Assembly: GCA_910575475.1 (NCBI GenBank)
Contig: CAJTGD010000018.1
Coordinates: 1-64,000 of the forward strand
Source: Lachnospiraceae bacterium
GTDB taxonomy: Bacteria; Bacillota; Clostridia; Lachnospirales; Lachnospiraceae
Length of the DNA: 64,000 nucleotides
Reading direction: 5' to 3'
The notes beneath the pieces were generated by a model, which was not told the DNA's origin, did not search any database, and saw only the letters and a list, made by a program, of their open reading frames with translations. Position numbers and translations under genes: made by a program. Below are positions 44,530-53,469 of the stretch, piece after piece (the first letter of the stretch is position 1; the number at the start of each line of letters is the position of its first letter).

Positions 44530-45309
44530 TTGCGTAAAAAAGATGAAAGATTAAATCGACTAATTGGAATATTGGAACAGCAGAATGGTGTTCCAATCCG
44601 CGAATTGGCGGTTATGCTGGATGTATCGGAGATGACTGTCCGCAGGGATTTGGACTCCTTGAAGGCGCGCGGCATCGTGCTGGATATTCCGGGAGCGGCA
44701 GTGCTCAATACACAGCACATTCCCGATCCGGACGAAGAATATTATCAGCTGTCCGTCGCGACGCGTGCACACATGAAGGAAAAAGAACGGATCGGAAAAT
44801 ATGCCGCATCCCTGATCAAACAGGATGACTGCGTGATCATCGATGACGGTTCCACGGCAGAGTGCCTGGCGGATAGTATTCCGCGGGACATACGTTTGAC
44901 AGTATTTACATGCAATCTGAATATTCTCAATAAGATTTGTTCGAATCCAAACATTTCGATCATATTCGGAGGCGGATATTTTCATCCGGATACGATGCTG
45001 TTTGAATGCCCGGAGAGTATTCAGCTGATTGAGAAGATCCGCGCGACGAAGGTATTTGTGTCTGCGGCAGGGGTACATAACAGCATGGGTGTGACCTGTA
45101 TGAATAATTATGAGCTGAGTACAAAGGAGGCGATCATCCGTTCCGGTGCAGAGAAGATCCTGATCGTGGATTCCAGTAAATTCGGCATGATCAAGCCTTG
45201 CTTTCTGGCTGACCTGGACAGCTTTGACCGGATCATTACAGATCAGGGGCTGTCAGATGAATGGGCGGATCTGATCCGCAAGAGAGAGATTCTTCTGGAA
45301 ATGGTCTGA
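44530..45309 (+). CDS. DeoR-family transcriptional repressor
   Basis: The 259-residue protein has the N-terminal helix-turn-helix (VPIRELAVMLDVSEMTVRRDLDSLKARGI) and the DeoR sugar-phosphate sensor domain (CVIIDDGSTAECLADSIP; FVSAAGVHNSMGVTCMNNYELSTKEAIIRSGAEKILIVDSSKFG). Translation appears to start at TTG 44530 behind GGTGAGGG. It ends the nucleoside cluster and probably represses it through the inverted repeat at the deoC promoter, released by a (deoxy)ribose phosphate. The 70-base gap before it contains a possible TGATACAAT -10 element, so it may also have its own promoter. Confidence 0.88.
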   Translation: MRKKDERLNRLIGILEQQNGVPIRELAVMLDVSEMTVRRDLDSLKARGIVLDIPGAAVLNTQHIPDPDEEYYQLSVATRAHMKEKERIGKYAASLIKQDDCVIIDDGSTAECLADSIPRDIRLTVFTCNLNILNKICSNPNISIIFGGGYFHPDTMLFECPESIQLIEKIRATKVFVSAAGVHNSMGVTCMNNYELSTKEAIIRSGAEKILIVDSSKFGMIKPCFLADLDSFDRIITDQGLSDEWADLIRKREILLEMV

Positions 45310-45443
45310 AAGAATTGGATTAAGAGAGTCCATGCAGGGGCGGTACGCGTAAATGCAGGCGGATCGCCCTTGTTTTTTTGCATTGACTGCAAAGGCAATA
45401 TCGATCACTTGCCTCCTGCTTGATGGACAGCTCATGGAGCAGG

Positions 45444-46721
45444 TTACAGCTCCTTATTGCTTTTTGCAGGCCGGAGGTCAGAGTGTGCCTCATAGGGAGC
45501 GCTCTGGCGGAATGCCTTTGGCGTTGTCCCCATAATGCGCTTAAACAGTCGTGTAAAGTAATAGATATCTGAAATACCGCACTTCTGGGCAATGGATTTA
45601 ATGGGCAGATTGGTGCATAGCAATAATCTTCCGGCATGCTTGATCCTGTGCTTGTTTACATAATCTGTGAGAGTCACGCCTACTTCTTTTTTAAAAAGCA
45701 TGGACAGGTAGCTTGCGTTTACATTGAGTTGCTCTGCCAGTACATTGAGAGTGAGATCGGTGCAGAGATCTGTATTAATATAGGTGAGTGCTTTGCGTAT
45801 GATCACAGAATAATTCTGCAGACTGTGCCGGCGGATCAGTTCACAGTATTCATGTATCATTTTTTTGCTGAAGGCAATACATTGGCTTACACTGCCAAGC
45901 TGTTCGATGCGCGGGATCGTACCGTTGGAATGGGCGTCGATATGGATGGGATGTACACCTGCGCGTTCGGTGGCTTTACGCAAAAGTGTATTGAAGGTGA
46001 TCGTATAATCCTTCATGTCCCGCAGCCTGTCAGGCAGGCGCTGGGGAAGAAGGTACGCATGGACTGTTGCAAGCGCCTCGGCGGCGGCAGCTTCATTACA
46101 GCTGCAGACCGCATCGATCAGCGCATTCTCGGCCTCATACCTTGCTTCGATCACATGGATATTGTGAAAGGGCTTTTCCGGTATCCGCAAATAATTTTTA
46201 TAATCATAATGCCAGATTTCCAGTTCTGTACTGTCCCGGTATTCTATATCAAAACGGCCTTTTCCGTAGATCATATTTCCAAATTCAAAGAACATACTTT
46301 TCAGAAGATCCATGGATGAGAAAAAGGGTATGCGTTCATAATGATATTTCAGGCTTGCGTGAAATTCTTCCGGCAGATCCAGATCAGCGGCCAGGGCAGA
46401 CAGCCGTTTTTCGGTGATTTCCTCAAAAAGGACAGGGCCGCAGAAAAGCCATTCCTGTTTTTCAGGCAGGAATAAAATAATATAGGTGCATAAAAAAATA
46501 TCTTTTTCAATATAGATCACGGATGGGATCCTGGAAAAAAGCCACTGGCGAAAGCGTTCGGAATGGTCGGCCGTGCCAAGGACATGATAACGCAGGCCAA
46601 GGTCAAAATTTTGGATAAATTCATGGTAATCTTCTTCCTGCATAGATTCTGTGAAATAGTGCACGGGGATATGGCTCGATTCTAAAAAATTATGCATGAA
46701 TTGAATGATATCGCTGCTCAT
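45444..46721 (-). CDS. AraC-family transcriptional regulator
   Basis: The 425-residue protein has a long N-terminal sensing region without a recognised domain and a C-terminal AraC/XylS DNA-binding domain (about 320-415: YINTDLCTDLTLNVLAEQLNVNASYLSMLFKKEVGVTLTDYVNKHRIKHAGRLL and IAQKCGISDIYYFTRLFKRIMGTTPKAFRQ). The start is ATG 46721 (minus strand) behind AAGGGAGGG; an earlier ATG at 46757 has no site. It is divergent from the symporter-glycosidase genes and most likely activates them from the repeated ATCATAC sites in the shared intergenic region. Confidence 0.9.
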   Translation of the reverse strand: MSSDIIQFMHNFLESSHIPVHYFTESMQEEDYHEFIQNFDLGLRYHVLGTADHSERFRQWLFSRIPSVIYIEKDIFLCTYIILFLPEKQEWLFCGPVLFEEITEKRLSALAADLDLPEEFHASLKYHYERIPFFSSMDLLKSMFFEFGNMIYGKGRFDIEYRDSTELEIWHYDYKNYLRIPEKPFHNIHVIEARYEAENALIDAVCSCNEAAAAEALATVHAYLLPQRLPDRLRDMKDYTITFNTLLRKATERAGVHPIHIDAHSNGTIPRIEQLGSVSQCIAFSKKMIHEYCELIRRHSLQNYSVIIRKALTYINTDLCTDLTLNVLAEQLNVNASYLSMLFKKEVGVTLTDYVNKHRIKHAGRLLLCTNLPIKSIAQKCGISDIYYFTRLFKRIMGTTPKAFRQSAPYEAHSDLRPAKSNKEL

Positions 46722-46809
46722 ACCTATCCCTCCCTTGTACTTATGACCGTATGACACAATACTCCTTATATATCTATTGCATAAATTTCAAAGGAAATCA
46801 AGTCAACCT

Positions 46810-46887
46810 AAAAATCATACAAAGAATCCTAAAAATCCTCTCTATAAAAGTATGATGCAGAAAAATATAATAAAAAATCATACAAAG
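46810..46887. promoter_or_regulatory. repeated AraC-type binding sites in the divergent region
   Basis: AAAAATCATACAAAG occurs at 46810-46824 and at 46873-46887, 63 bases apart (six helical turns). A third, inverted copy of the ATCATAC core reads GTATGAT at 46850-46856. The region between the divergent genes (46722-46995) is AT-rich and holds no gene. Confidence 0.65.
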
Positions 46888-46995
46888 CAATGTGGAAAAA
46901 TAAAAAACTTTTTATGAGAAATGCCCAAATATAACTGGGGATCTGCATTGCGGAAAAAAGGAGGAATACTCTGCATGAAAAAAGGAGAAAATAGT

Positions 46996-48381
46996 ATGGA
47001 AAATGCAACAAAATCAGTTCCGGCTTTTGGAATGAAAGATAAGCTTGGGTATATGTTCGGCGATTTTGGAAACGATTTTACCTTTATCTTATCGTCTTCC
47101 TTTATGTTGAAGTTTTATACGGATGTGATGGGTGTTGCGCCGGGGGTAGTAGGCGTATTGATGATGGCGGCGCGCTTCGTGGACGCGGTTACGGATGTTA
47201 CGATGGGGCAGATCGTAGACCGCTCCAAGCCGACGAAGGATGGAAAGTTTAAGCCCTGGATCAAGAGGATGTGCGGCCCGGTGGCAATCGCGTCGTTTCT
47301 GATCTACCAGTCCGGCTTCGCAAATATGTCCATGGGATTTAAAGTATTCTGGATGGTCGTTACATATATCCTTTGGGGTTCCATCTTCTATACGTCTATC
47401 AATATCCCATACGGTTCCATGGCCTCTGCGGTAACCGCGGATCCCAAGGAGCGCGCGGATCTGTCTACATGGCGTACGATCGGCGGGACGCTGGCCGGGC
47501 TGGCGATCGGCGTAGGTACTCCGCTGGTGGCCTATGAGGTGGTGGACGGTAATACGGTTCTCTCCGGTACACGTATGACGATCATCGCGGGCGTATTCAG
47601 TGTGTGCGCGATCATCTGCTACCTGCTCTGCTTCAATCTGGTCCGTGAGCGTATCCCGGTAGAGGCAAATACCCAGAAGCTGGAAGTGGGCAAGCTGCTC
47701 AAGAGCCTTGTGACGAATCGGGCACTGCTGGGGATTATCGCGGCGGCAATCCTGCTCCTTCTTGGAATGCTTGGAATGCAGGGGATGGCAGGATACGTAT
47801 TTCCAAATTACTATGGTTCCGCGTCAGCCCAGTCCTTATCCTCGCTTGTAGGGAGCATAGTCGTGCTGGCAATCTGCGCGCCGTTTGCTTCGAAGCTGGC
47901 GGCAAAATTCGGCAAAAAGGAGCTTTCCATTGCTTCCTGCAGCTTCGGCGCCGTTGTTTATGTGATATGCCTGATCGTAAGGCCGCAGAACCCATATGTG
48001 TATGTTGTATTTTACACGCTGGCTTATGTAGGGCTTGGATTCTTTAATACCGTGATCTGGGCCATGATCACAGACGTGATTGATGATGCGGAGGTGAAAA
48101 ACGGAGTCCGGGAGGACGGTACCATCTATTCCGTATATTCCTTTGCCCGTAAGCTTGGGCAGGCATTCTCTTCCGGTATGGTCGGGGCGCTGCTGTCCAT
48201 GATCGGATATACAACGGAGACCGCGTTTGACCCGGCAGTAACATCCGGGATCTTCAACCTGTCCTGCATCATCCCGGCTGTCGGACTGGCGGCGGTAGCG
48301 CTTGCCCTGATGTTCATCTATCCGCTGGACAAAAAGCGGGTGGAGGCGAACTGTGCGGAGCTTGCGGCAAGGCGCGGGTAA
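46996..48381 (+). CDS. GPH-family glycoside/pentoside/hexuronide:cation symporter
   Basis: The 461-residue membrane protein belongs to the MelB-type group. It shows KLGYMFGDFGNDFTFILSSSFMLKFYTDVMGV, the loop DRSKPTKDGKFKPWI with charged cation and sugar-site residues, and IPYGSMASAVTADPKERADLSTWRTIGG, with about 12 hydrophobic segments. Upstream in-frame ATGs at 46921 and 46975 exist; 46975 also has AAGGAGG at 9-10 bases, but AAAGGAG before 46996 and the family start favour the latter. It would import a glycoside or oligosaccharide for the two glycosidases downstream. Confidence 0.9.
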   Translation: MENATKSVPAFGMKDKLGYMFGDFGNDFTFILSSSFMLKFYTDVMGVAPGVVGVLMMAARFVDAVTDVTMGQIVDRSKPTKDGKFKPWIKRMCGPVAIASFLIYQSGFANMSMGFKVFWMVVTYILWGSIFYTSINIPYGSMASAVTADPKERADLSTWRTIGGTLAGLAIGVGTPLVAYEVVDGNTVLSGTRMTIIAGVFSVCAIICYLLCFNLVRERIPVEANTQKLEVGKLLKSLVTNRALLGIIAAAILLLLGMLGMQGMAGYVFPNYYGSASAQSLSSLVGSIVVLAICAPFASKLAAKFGKKELSIASCSFGAVVYVICLIVRPQNPYVYVVFYTLAYVGLGFFNTVIWAMITDVIDDAEVKNGVREDGTIYSVYSFARKLGQAFSSGMVGALLSMIGYTTETAFDPAVTSGIFNLSCIIPAVGLAAVALALMFIYPLDKKRVEANCAELAARRG

Positions 48382-48421
48382 GTGCAGCGGTTTCATGTGA
48401 TAGGAAAAAGGAGAGAAACAT

Positions 48422-49261
48422 TTGAGCAGATTATCGAAGTATAAGAAGAAAAAGGAATTTTTGGTCTGTGTGGACAGCGACGGCTGTGCCATGGACACGA
48501 TGGACATTAAGCATTTTCGGTGCTTCGGCCCCTGCATGGTAGAGGAGTGGGGGCTGAAGCAGTGGGAACAGGAGATCCTGGAGCGCTGGAACGAGATCAA
48601 CCTGTATACCATGACAAGAGGGATCAACCGTTTTAAGGGACTTTCCATGGCGCTTCAGGAGATCGACAGGCAGTATCGGCCGATCGAGGATCTGGATACT
48701 TTGGTCCAGTGGGCCCAGACCAGCCCGGAGCTGTCCAATGCGGCCCTGGAGTCTGCCATTGGCCGCAGGGAGAGCGTAAGCCTGAAAAAAGCATTATCCT
48801 GGAGTCAGGCGGTGAATGCCTCCATCAACCATCTGCCGGAGGACGAGAAACGCCCCTTTGAGGGCGTGAAGGAGGCACTGGCCTGTGCCCATGAGAGGGC
48901 GGATGTTGCCATTGTATCCAGCGCCAATCCAGACGCGGTGCTGGAGGAGTGGGAGCGCTTCGGACTTCTGGAGCATACGGATATCGTACTGGCCCAGGAT
49001 GCCGGAAGCAAAGCCTTCTGCATCAGGGAGCTTCTAAAGGCCGGATATACAGAGGAACATGTGCTGATGTGCGGTGACGCGCCGGGGGATCTGGACGCGG
49101 CGCGGCAGAACGGGGTATTTTACTACCCCATTCTGGTGCGCAGGGAAAAGGAATCCTGGGAGGGATTTCGGGAGACGGCACTGGAGAAGCTGCTGAACGG
49201 AAGCTACGGCGGAGCCTATCAGCAGGAAAAGATTGACACATTTCTGGACAATCTTAAATAG
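48422..49261 (+). CDS. HAD-superfamily hydrolase
   Basis: The 279-residue protein has HAD motif I as VDSDGCAMDTMD (nucleophile Asp and general-acid Asp), a helical cap (about 40-150), motif II VAIVSSANPD, and the C-terminal motif MCGDAPGDLDAARQNGVFYYPI. HAD phosphatases of this type usually dephosphorylate sugar phosphates. Translation starts at TTG 48422 behind GGAGAG. It lies between the symporter and the GH3 gene, so it probably acts on a sugar phosphate of this pathway; the substrate is unknown. Confidence 0.85.
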   Translation: MSRLSKYKKKKEFLVCVDSDGCAMDTMDIKHFRCFGPCMVEEWGLKQWEQEILERWNEINLYTMTRGINRFKGLSMALQEIDRQYRPIEDLDTLVQWAQTSPELSNAALESAIGRRESVSLKKALSWSQAVNASINHLPEDEKRPFEGVKEALACAHERADVAIVSSANPDAVLEEWERFGLLEHTDIVLAQDAGSKAFCIRELLKAGYTEEHVLMCGDAPGDLDAARQNGVFYYPILVRREKESWEGFRETALEKLLNGSYGGAYQQEKIDTFLDNLK

Positions 49262-49278
49262 AAAGGAGCAAGTTATTT

Positions 49279-51054
49279 ATGGTAGATATGAAAGCGAAGC
49301 CCTTTTATCTGTCGGATGAGGACTGTAAATGGGTGGAGGATACGATCAATGGGATGACACTGGATGAAAAAGTAGGGCAGCTGTTTTTTAACATGGGTTC
49401 CAGCCGGGACGAAGACTATCTGAAGATGACGGTGGAGAAATATCATATCGGAGGGATCCGCTATAACCCTGCGTCTGCGGATGAAGTGCATGAGCAGAAC
49501 CGGATCCTGCAGGAGAACAGCAAGATTCCGCTGATCATAGCCTGCAATACGGAAAACGGAGGAGACGGAGCCTGTGTGGACGGAACCACGATCGGCAGCC
49601 AGACCAAGATCGGGGCAACCCGGAACACCCAGTATGCGTACAATCTGGGGTATATGTCCAACAAAGAGGCGGCAGCCATCGGATGCAACCTTTCGTTTGC
49701 GCCGGTCAGCGATATCCTGTATAACTGGGAAAATCCGGTGATCGGACTTCGGACCTACGGAAATGACGTGGATCGTGTCATGGAGATGTCAAAGGCCTAT
49801 CTGGACGGCGCCCATGCCAATCCGGGCTTCTGCTGCGCGGCAAAGCATTTCCCGGGGGACGGACTGGACTTCCGTGATCAGCATGTTGCCAACAGTGTCA
49901 ACGATTTCAGCTGCGAGGAATGGGACGCTACCTTTGGAAAGGTGTATCAGAACCTGATCGATAACGGGCTGGATGCCATTATGGCAGGCCATATCATGCA
50001 GCCGGCCTATACGCGGTATTTCAATCCGGAGATCGCGGATGACGATATCATGCCGGCGACTCTTTCTCCGGAGCTCATCAGCGGGCTTCTGCGTAAGAAG
50101 CTGGGCTTTAACGGTATGGTGCTGACGGATGCTTCGCATATGGTTGGCCTGACGTGCCGGATGAAGCGCCGGGATCTGATGCCCGCAGCCATTGCGGCAG
50201 GGGTGGATATGTTCCTGTTCTTCAATGAGATGGATGAAGATTTTGAGAGCATGAAGCAGGGTGTCCTGGACGGAAGGATCACAGAGGAGCGTCTGAGCGA
50301 CGCGCTGCATCGGATCCTTGCGCTGAAAGCGCATATGGGCCTGCATAAAAAAGCAAAGACAGAGCTTGTGCCGCCGAAGTCACAGGTGCATGAGATCGTA
50401 GGCTGTGAGGAGCACAAGGCCATGCAGAAGGAAATCTCTGATAAGGCTGTTACGCTGGTCAAATACAAAGACAAGGATGTACTTCCCCTTACCCCGGAGC
50501 GTTATAAACGGATCATGATCGTCTATGTGAAGGGGCTGGAAGCGCCGGGACTTGTTTCGCTGATGGGGCGCTGCAAGGTATCTCCTGCCGAAAAGCTGAA
50601 GGAAAAGCTGGAGGCGCAGGGCTTTGAAGTATTTATCTATGAAAGCCCGATCCAGAAGATCCTAAAGGAGATGGAGAAAGGCGGCAAGCCGGACGTGAAT
50701 GTTTATTTTGCCGGAAAGAGCCCGATCAAGGACTTTGTGGCGAACCAGGACGCGATCATTACCCTGGTGGACATTGCAGGCGGATTCCAGCCCGTGGCAA
50801 GACCTGCCTTTGGCATGACGAAGGGCGGAGGGGAGATCCCCTGGTATGTGTTCGAGCTTCCCGTGATTGTGGTAGGCACGAAGCAGCCCTTTGTACTGGC
50901 GGATATCCCTCAGGCACGAACCTATATCAATACCTACGACACGCTGGACTCTACGCTGGACGTACTGGTCGGAAAGCTGATGAAGGGCGCGGATGCCTTT
51001 ACAGGGCAGGATCCGGTGGATTCTTACTGCGGGATCTGGGATACAAGGCTGTAA
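49279..51054 (+). CDS. GH3 family glycoside hydrolase (NagZ-like)
   Basis: The 591-residue enzyme has the GH3 barrel with CCAAKHFPGDGLDFRDQH (His190 region, the KH(F)PGDG motif of beta-N-acetylhexosaminidases) and the nucleophile Asp284 in VLTDASHMVGL. A C-terminal alpha-beta sandwich begins near residue 400. No signal peptide is evident, so the enzyme is cytoplasmic. Likely substrates are beta-linked N-acetylglucosamine or other beta-glycosides brought in by the symporter. AAAGGAG precedes the ATG. Confidence 0.88.
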   Translation: MVDMKAKPFYLSDEDCKWVEDTINGMTLDEKVGQLFFNMGSSRDEDYLKMTVEKYHIGGIRYNPASADEVHEQNRILQENSKIPLIIACNTENGGDGACVDGTTIGSQTKIGATRNTQYAYNLGYMSNKEAAAIGCNLSFAPVSDILYNWENPVIGLRTYGNDVDRVMEMSKAYLDGAHANPGFCCAAKHFPGDGLDFRDQHVANSVNDFSCEEWDATFGKVYQNLIDNGLDAIMAGHIMQPAYTRYFNPEIADDDIMPATLSPELISGLLRKKLGFNGMVLTDASHMVGLTCRMKRRDLMPAAIAAGVDMFLFFNEMDEDFESMKQGVLDGRITEERLSDALHRILALKAHMGLHKKAKTELVPPKSQVHEIVGCEEHKAMQKEISDKAVTLVKYKDKDVLPLTPERYKRIMIVYVKGLEAPGLVSLMGRCKVSPAEKLKEKLEAQGFEVFIYESPIQKILKEMEKGGKPDVNVYFAGKSPIKDFVANQDAIITLVDIAGGFQPVARPAFGMTKGGGEIPWYVFELPVIVVGTKQPFVLADIPQARTYINTYDTLDSTLDVLVGKLMKGADAFTGQDPVDSYCGIWDTRL

Positions 51055-51124
51055 GGAAGGGTAGATTTATGATAAAATCATGTTACCCCCCCCAATTATA
51101 CAAAAAATCTGAAGGAGGAATGGT

Positions 51125-53392
51125 ATGCGCAACATTATCAATTTAAACCAGGACTGGAGATTCATACAGGAGGATGCAGGGCTGCCGAACACACTTCCGA
51201 CGGACTGGCAGCAGATCGATCTGCCGCACACGTGGAATGCGGTGGACGGCCATGACGGGAACGGGAGTTATGACCGTGGAAGATTCTGGTATGCAAAGAG
51301 CTTCCGAAAGCCTGTCCAGCCGCTGGAGGGAGGACGGGTTTATGTAGATATCCCGGCCGCAGGACAGCAGGCCGAGGTCTTTGTAAATGGAACCAGTGTG
51401 ATCTATCATGAAGGCGGATATTCCACGTTCCGCGCGGATATTACGGAATTGTGCAGAGAGGATGAGGACAATCTTCTGGTGATTGCGTGCAGCAATGAGA
51501 ATAAAAGCAGTGTATATCCCCAGTCGGCGGACTTTACATTCTATGGCGGGCTCTACAGGGGCGTGAACCTGATCAGTGTGCCGAAGACGCACTTTGAACT
51601 GGAATACTATGGAGGGCCGGGTATCCAGATCACGCCAAAAACGTGTGAGGACGGAGGAGCGCTATTTGAGATCGAGTCCTGGGTGGCAGGCGGAGATGAA
51701 AACTTTACCGTGATGTATTCCGTCCTGGATGCCCGGGGAAAGGAAGTGGCCGCGGGAGTCCGGCCGGCGGATGATACGAAGCTTACGCTGTATGTTCCTG
51801 AAGCTCATCTGTGGGAGATTGATGCGCCCTATCTGTATACGGTGACAGCCACTTTACAGCGGCGCAATGAAGCATATGACGAAGTCTCCGCAAGGGTGGG
51901 CGTGAGAAGTTTTTCCTGTGACCCGGAAAAGGGATTTATCATCAACGGCAAGGAGATCCCCTTGCGCGGTGTGAGCCGTCATCAGGATCAGCTTTATAAA
52001 GGAAACGCGCTGACCAGGGAAGACCATTATGAGGATGCCAGACTCATCAAAGAGCTGGGCGCGAATACCATCCGGCTTGCGCACTATCAGCATTCCCAGG
52101 ACTTCTACGATGCCTGCGATGAGATGGGATTTGTCGTATGGGCGGAGATTCCGTTTATCAGTGTGATGAATCCGGATCCGGACGCGCATCAGAACTGTAT
52201 CAGCCAGATGAAGGAGCTGATCATCCAGAATTATAACCATCCGTCGATCTGCTTCTGGGGGATTTCCAATGAGATCCTGATCGGTGGGATCTCGGATCAG
52301 CTGGTGGAGAACCATAAGGAATTGAACGCGTTATGTAAGGAACTGGATCCCACCCGCCTGACGACGATCGCACATGTGACTATGACTCCTGTGGACAGTC
52401 CGGTGCATTATATTACCGATGTAGAGAGCTACAACCATTACTTCGGCTGGTACGGCGGAAGGATGGAGGATAACGGACCCTGGATGGATCATTTCCATGA
52501 AGTACATCCGGAGATCTGCCTTGGCCTGTCCGAATACGGCTGTGAAGGGATCATCACCTATCACGGCCCGAATCCGGCCTGCAAGGATTACAGCGAGGAA
52601 TACCAGGCGCTGTACCATGAGCATATGGCGAAGATGCTGGACGAGCGTCCATGGATCTGGTCCAGCCATGTGTGGAATATGTTCGATTTCGGCTGCGCTG
52701 CGCGTGATGAGGGCGGCGTGGCAGGACGGAACAACAAGGGCCTGATGACCATGGACCGGAAGACGAAGAAGGACAGCTATTATATCTACCAGGCATACTG
52801 GAGCAAGGAGCCTGTGCTCCATCTCTGCGGCAGACGTTACGCGCAGAGGGCCGGCGGCACGACGGAGATCCGGGTGTACTCCAACCAGCCGAGAGTGGCC
52901 CTGTACCTGAACGGGAAGCTGGTGGAAGAGAAATCCTCGGACAAGGTATTTGTATTCCGGGCAGCCCTGGAAGAGGGACAGAATATCGTGACAGCGGTTT
53001 CCGGAGACCTGAAGGACAGTATGACACTGGAAAAGGTAGAGAAGGAGCCGGCGATCTATGTACTGCCGGAAGTCAACGAGAGAGCGGAAGGCGTGGCGAA
53101 CTGGTTTAAGCTGGCCGGCGACCTAGACTTGAAAGCGCCTATGGAATTTCCGGAGGGCAAGTACAGCATCAGGGACACGATGGAAGAGATCTCCAAATGT
53201 CCTGAAGCCTTTGCAATCGTGGCGGAAGCTGTGAAGCTTGCCATGAATATGAAGGTGGCTCCCGGAGAGGGCATGTGGGATATGATGAAAGGTATGAGCC
53301 TGGAAAAGGTAGGAGAAATGGCAGGCTCCATGCTTCCGGAGGGGTTTGTGGAAAGCCTGAACGGCAAGCTGAACAAGTTTGATAAAGTCTGA
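51125..53392 (+). CDS. GH2 family glycoside hydrolase with C-terminal helical domain
   Basis: The 755-residue protein starts with the GH2 sugar-binding jelly-roll (LNQDWRFIQED...LPHTWNAVDG), followed by an Ig-like domain and the catalytic barrel. Acid/base Glu383 lies in WGISNEILIGG and nucleophile Glu470 in GLSEYGCEG. WIWSSHVWNMFDFG is typical of beta-galactosidase-like members. The last about 75 residues form a separate Met-rich helical domain (YSIRDTMEEISKCPEAFAIVAEAV onward) of unknown role. No signal peptide is seen. It ends the operon before a bidirectional terminator. Confidence 0.9.
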   Translation: MRNIINLNQDWRFIQEDAGLPNTLPTDWQQIDLPHTWNAVDGHDGNGSYDRGRFWYAKSFRKPVQPLEGGRVYVDIPAAGQQAEVFVNGTSVIYHEGGYSTFRADITELCREDEDNLLVIACSNENKSSVYPQSADFTFYGGLYRGVNLISVPKTHFELEYYGGPGIQITPKTCEDGGALFEIESWVAGGDENFTVMYSVLDARGKEVAAGVRPADDTKLTLYVPEAHLWEIDAPYLYTVTATLQRRNEAYDEVSARVGVRSFSCDPEKGFIINGKEIPLRGVSRHQDQLYKGNALTREDHYEDARLIKELGANTIRLAHYQHSQDFYDACDEMGFVVWAEIPFISVMNPDPDAHQNCISQMKELIIQNYNHPSICFWGISNEILIGGISDQLVENHKELNALCKELDPTRLTTIAHVTMTPVDSPVHYITDVESYNHYFGWYGGRMEDNGPWMDHFHEVHPEICLGLSEYGCEGIITYHGPNPACKDYSEEYQALYHEHMAKMLDERPWIWSSHVWNMFDFGCAARDEGGVAGRNNKGLMTMDRKTKKDSYYIYQAYWSKEPVLHLCGRRYAQRAGGTTEIRVYSNQPRVALYLNGKLVEEKSSDKVFVFRAALEEGQNIVTAVSGDLKDSMTLEKVEKEPAIYVLPEVNERAEGVANWFKLAGDLDLKAPMEFPEGKYSIRDTMEEISKCPEAFAIVAEAVKLAMNMKVAPGEGMWDMMKGMSLEKVGEMAGSMLPEGFVESLNGKLNKFDKV

Positions 53393-53400
53393 TCAAAAAA

Positions 53401-53444
53401 AGAAAGCCGGGTCTGCCTGAAAAGCTGACCTGGCTTTCTTTTTG
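53401..53444. terminator. bidirectional terminator between convergent genes
   Basis: AGAAAGCCGGGTC (53401-53413) and GACCTGGCTTTCT (53427-53439) form a 13-bp stem with one G-U pair. A-rich sequence on the left and TTTTT on the right allow termination from both sides. Confidence 0.88.
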
Positions 53445-53469
53445 CCATATATTGCCGGTGATTAAGCGG

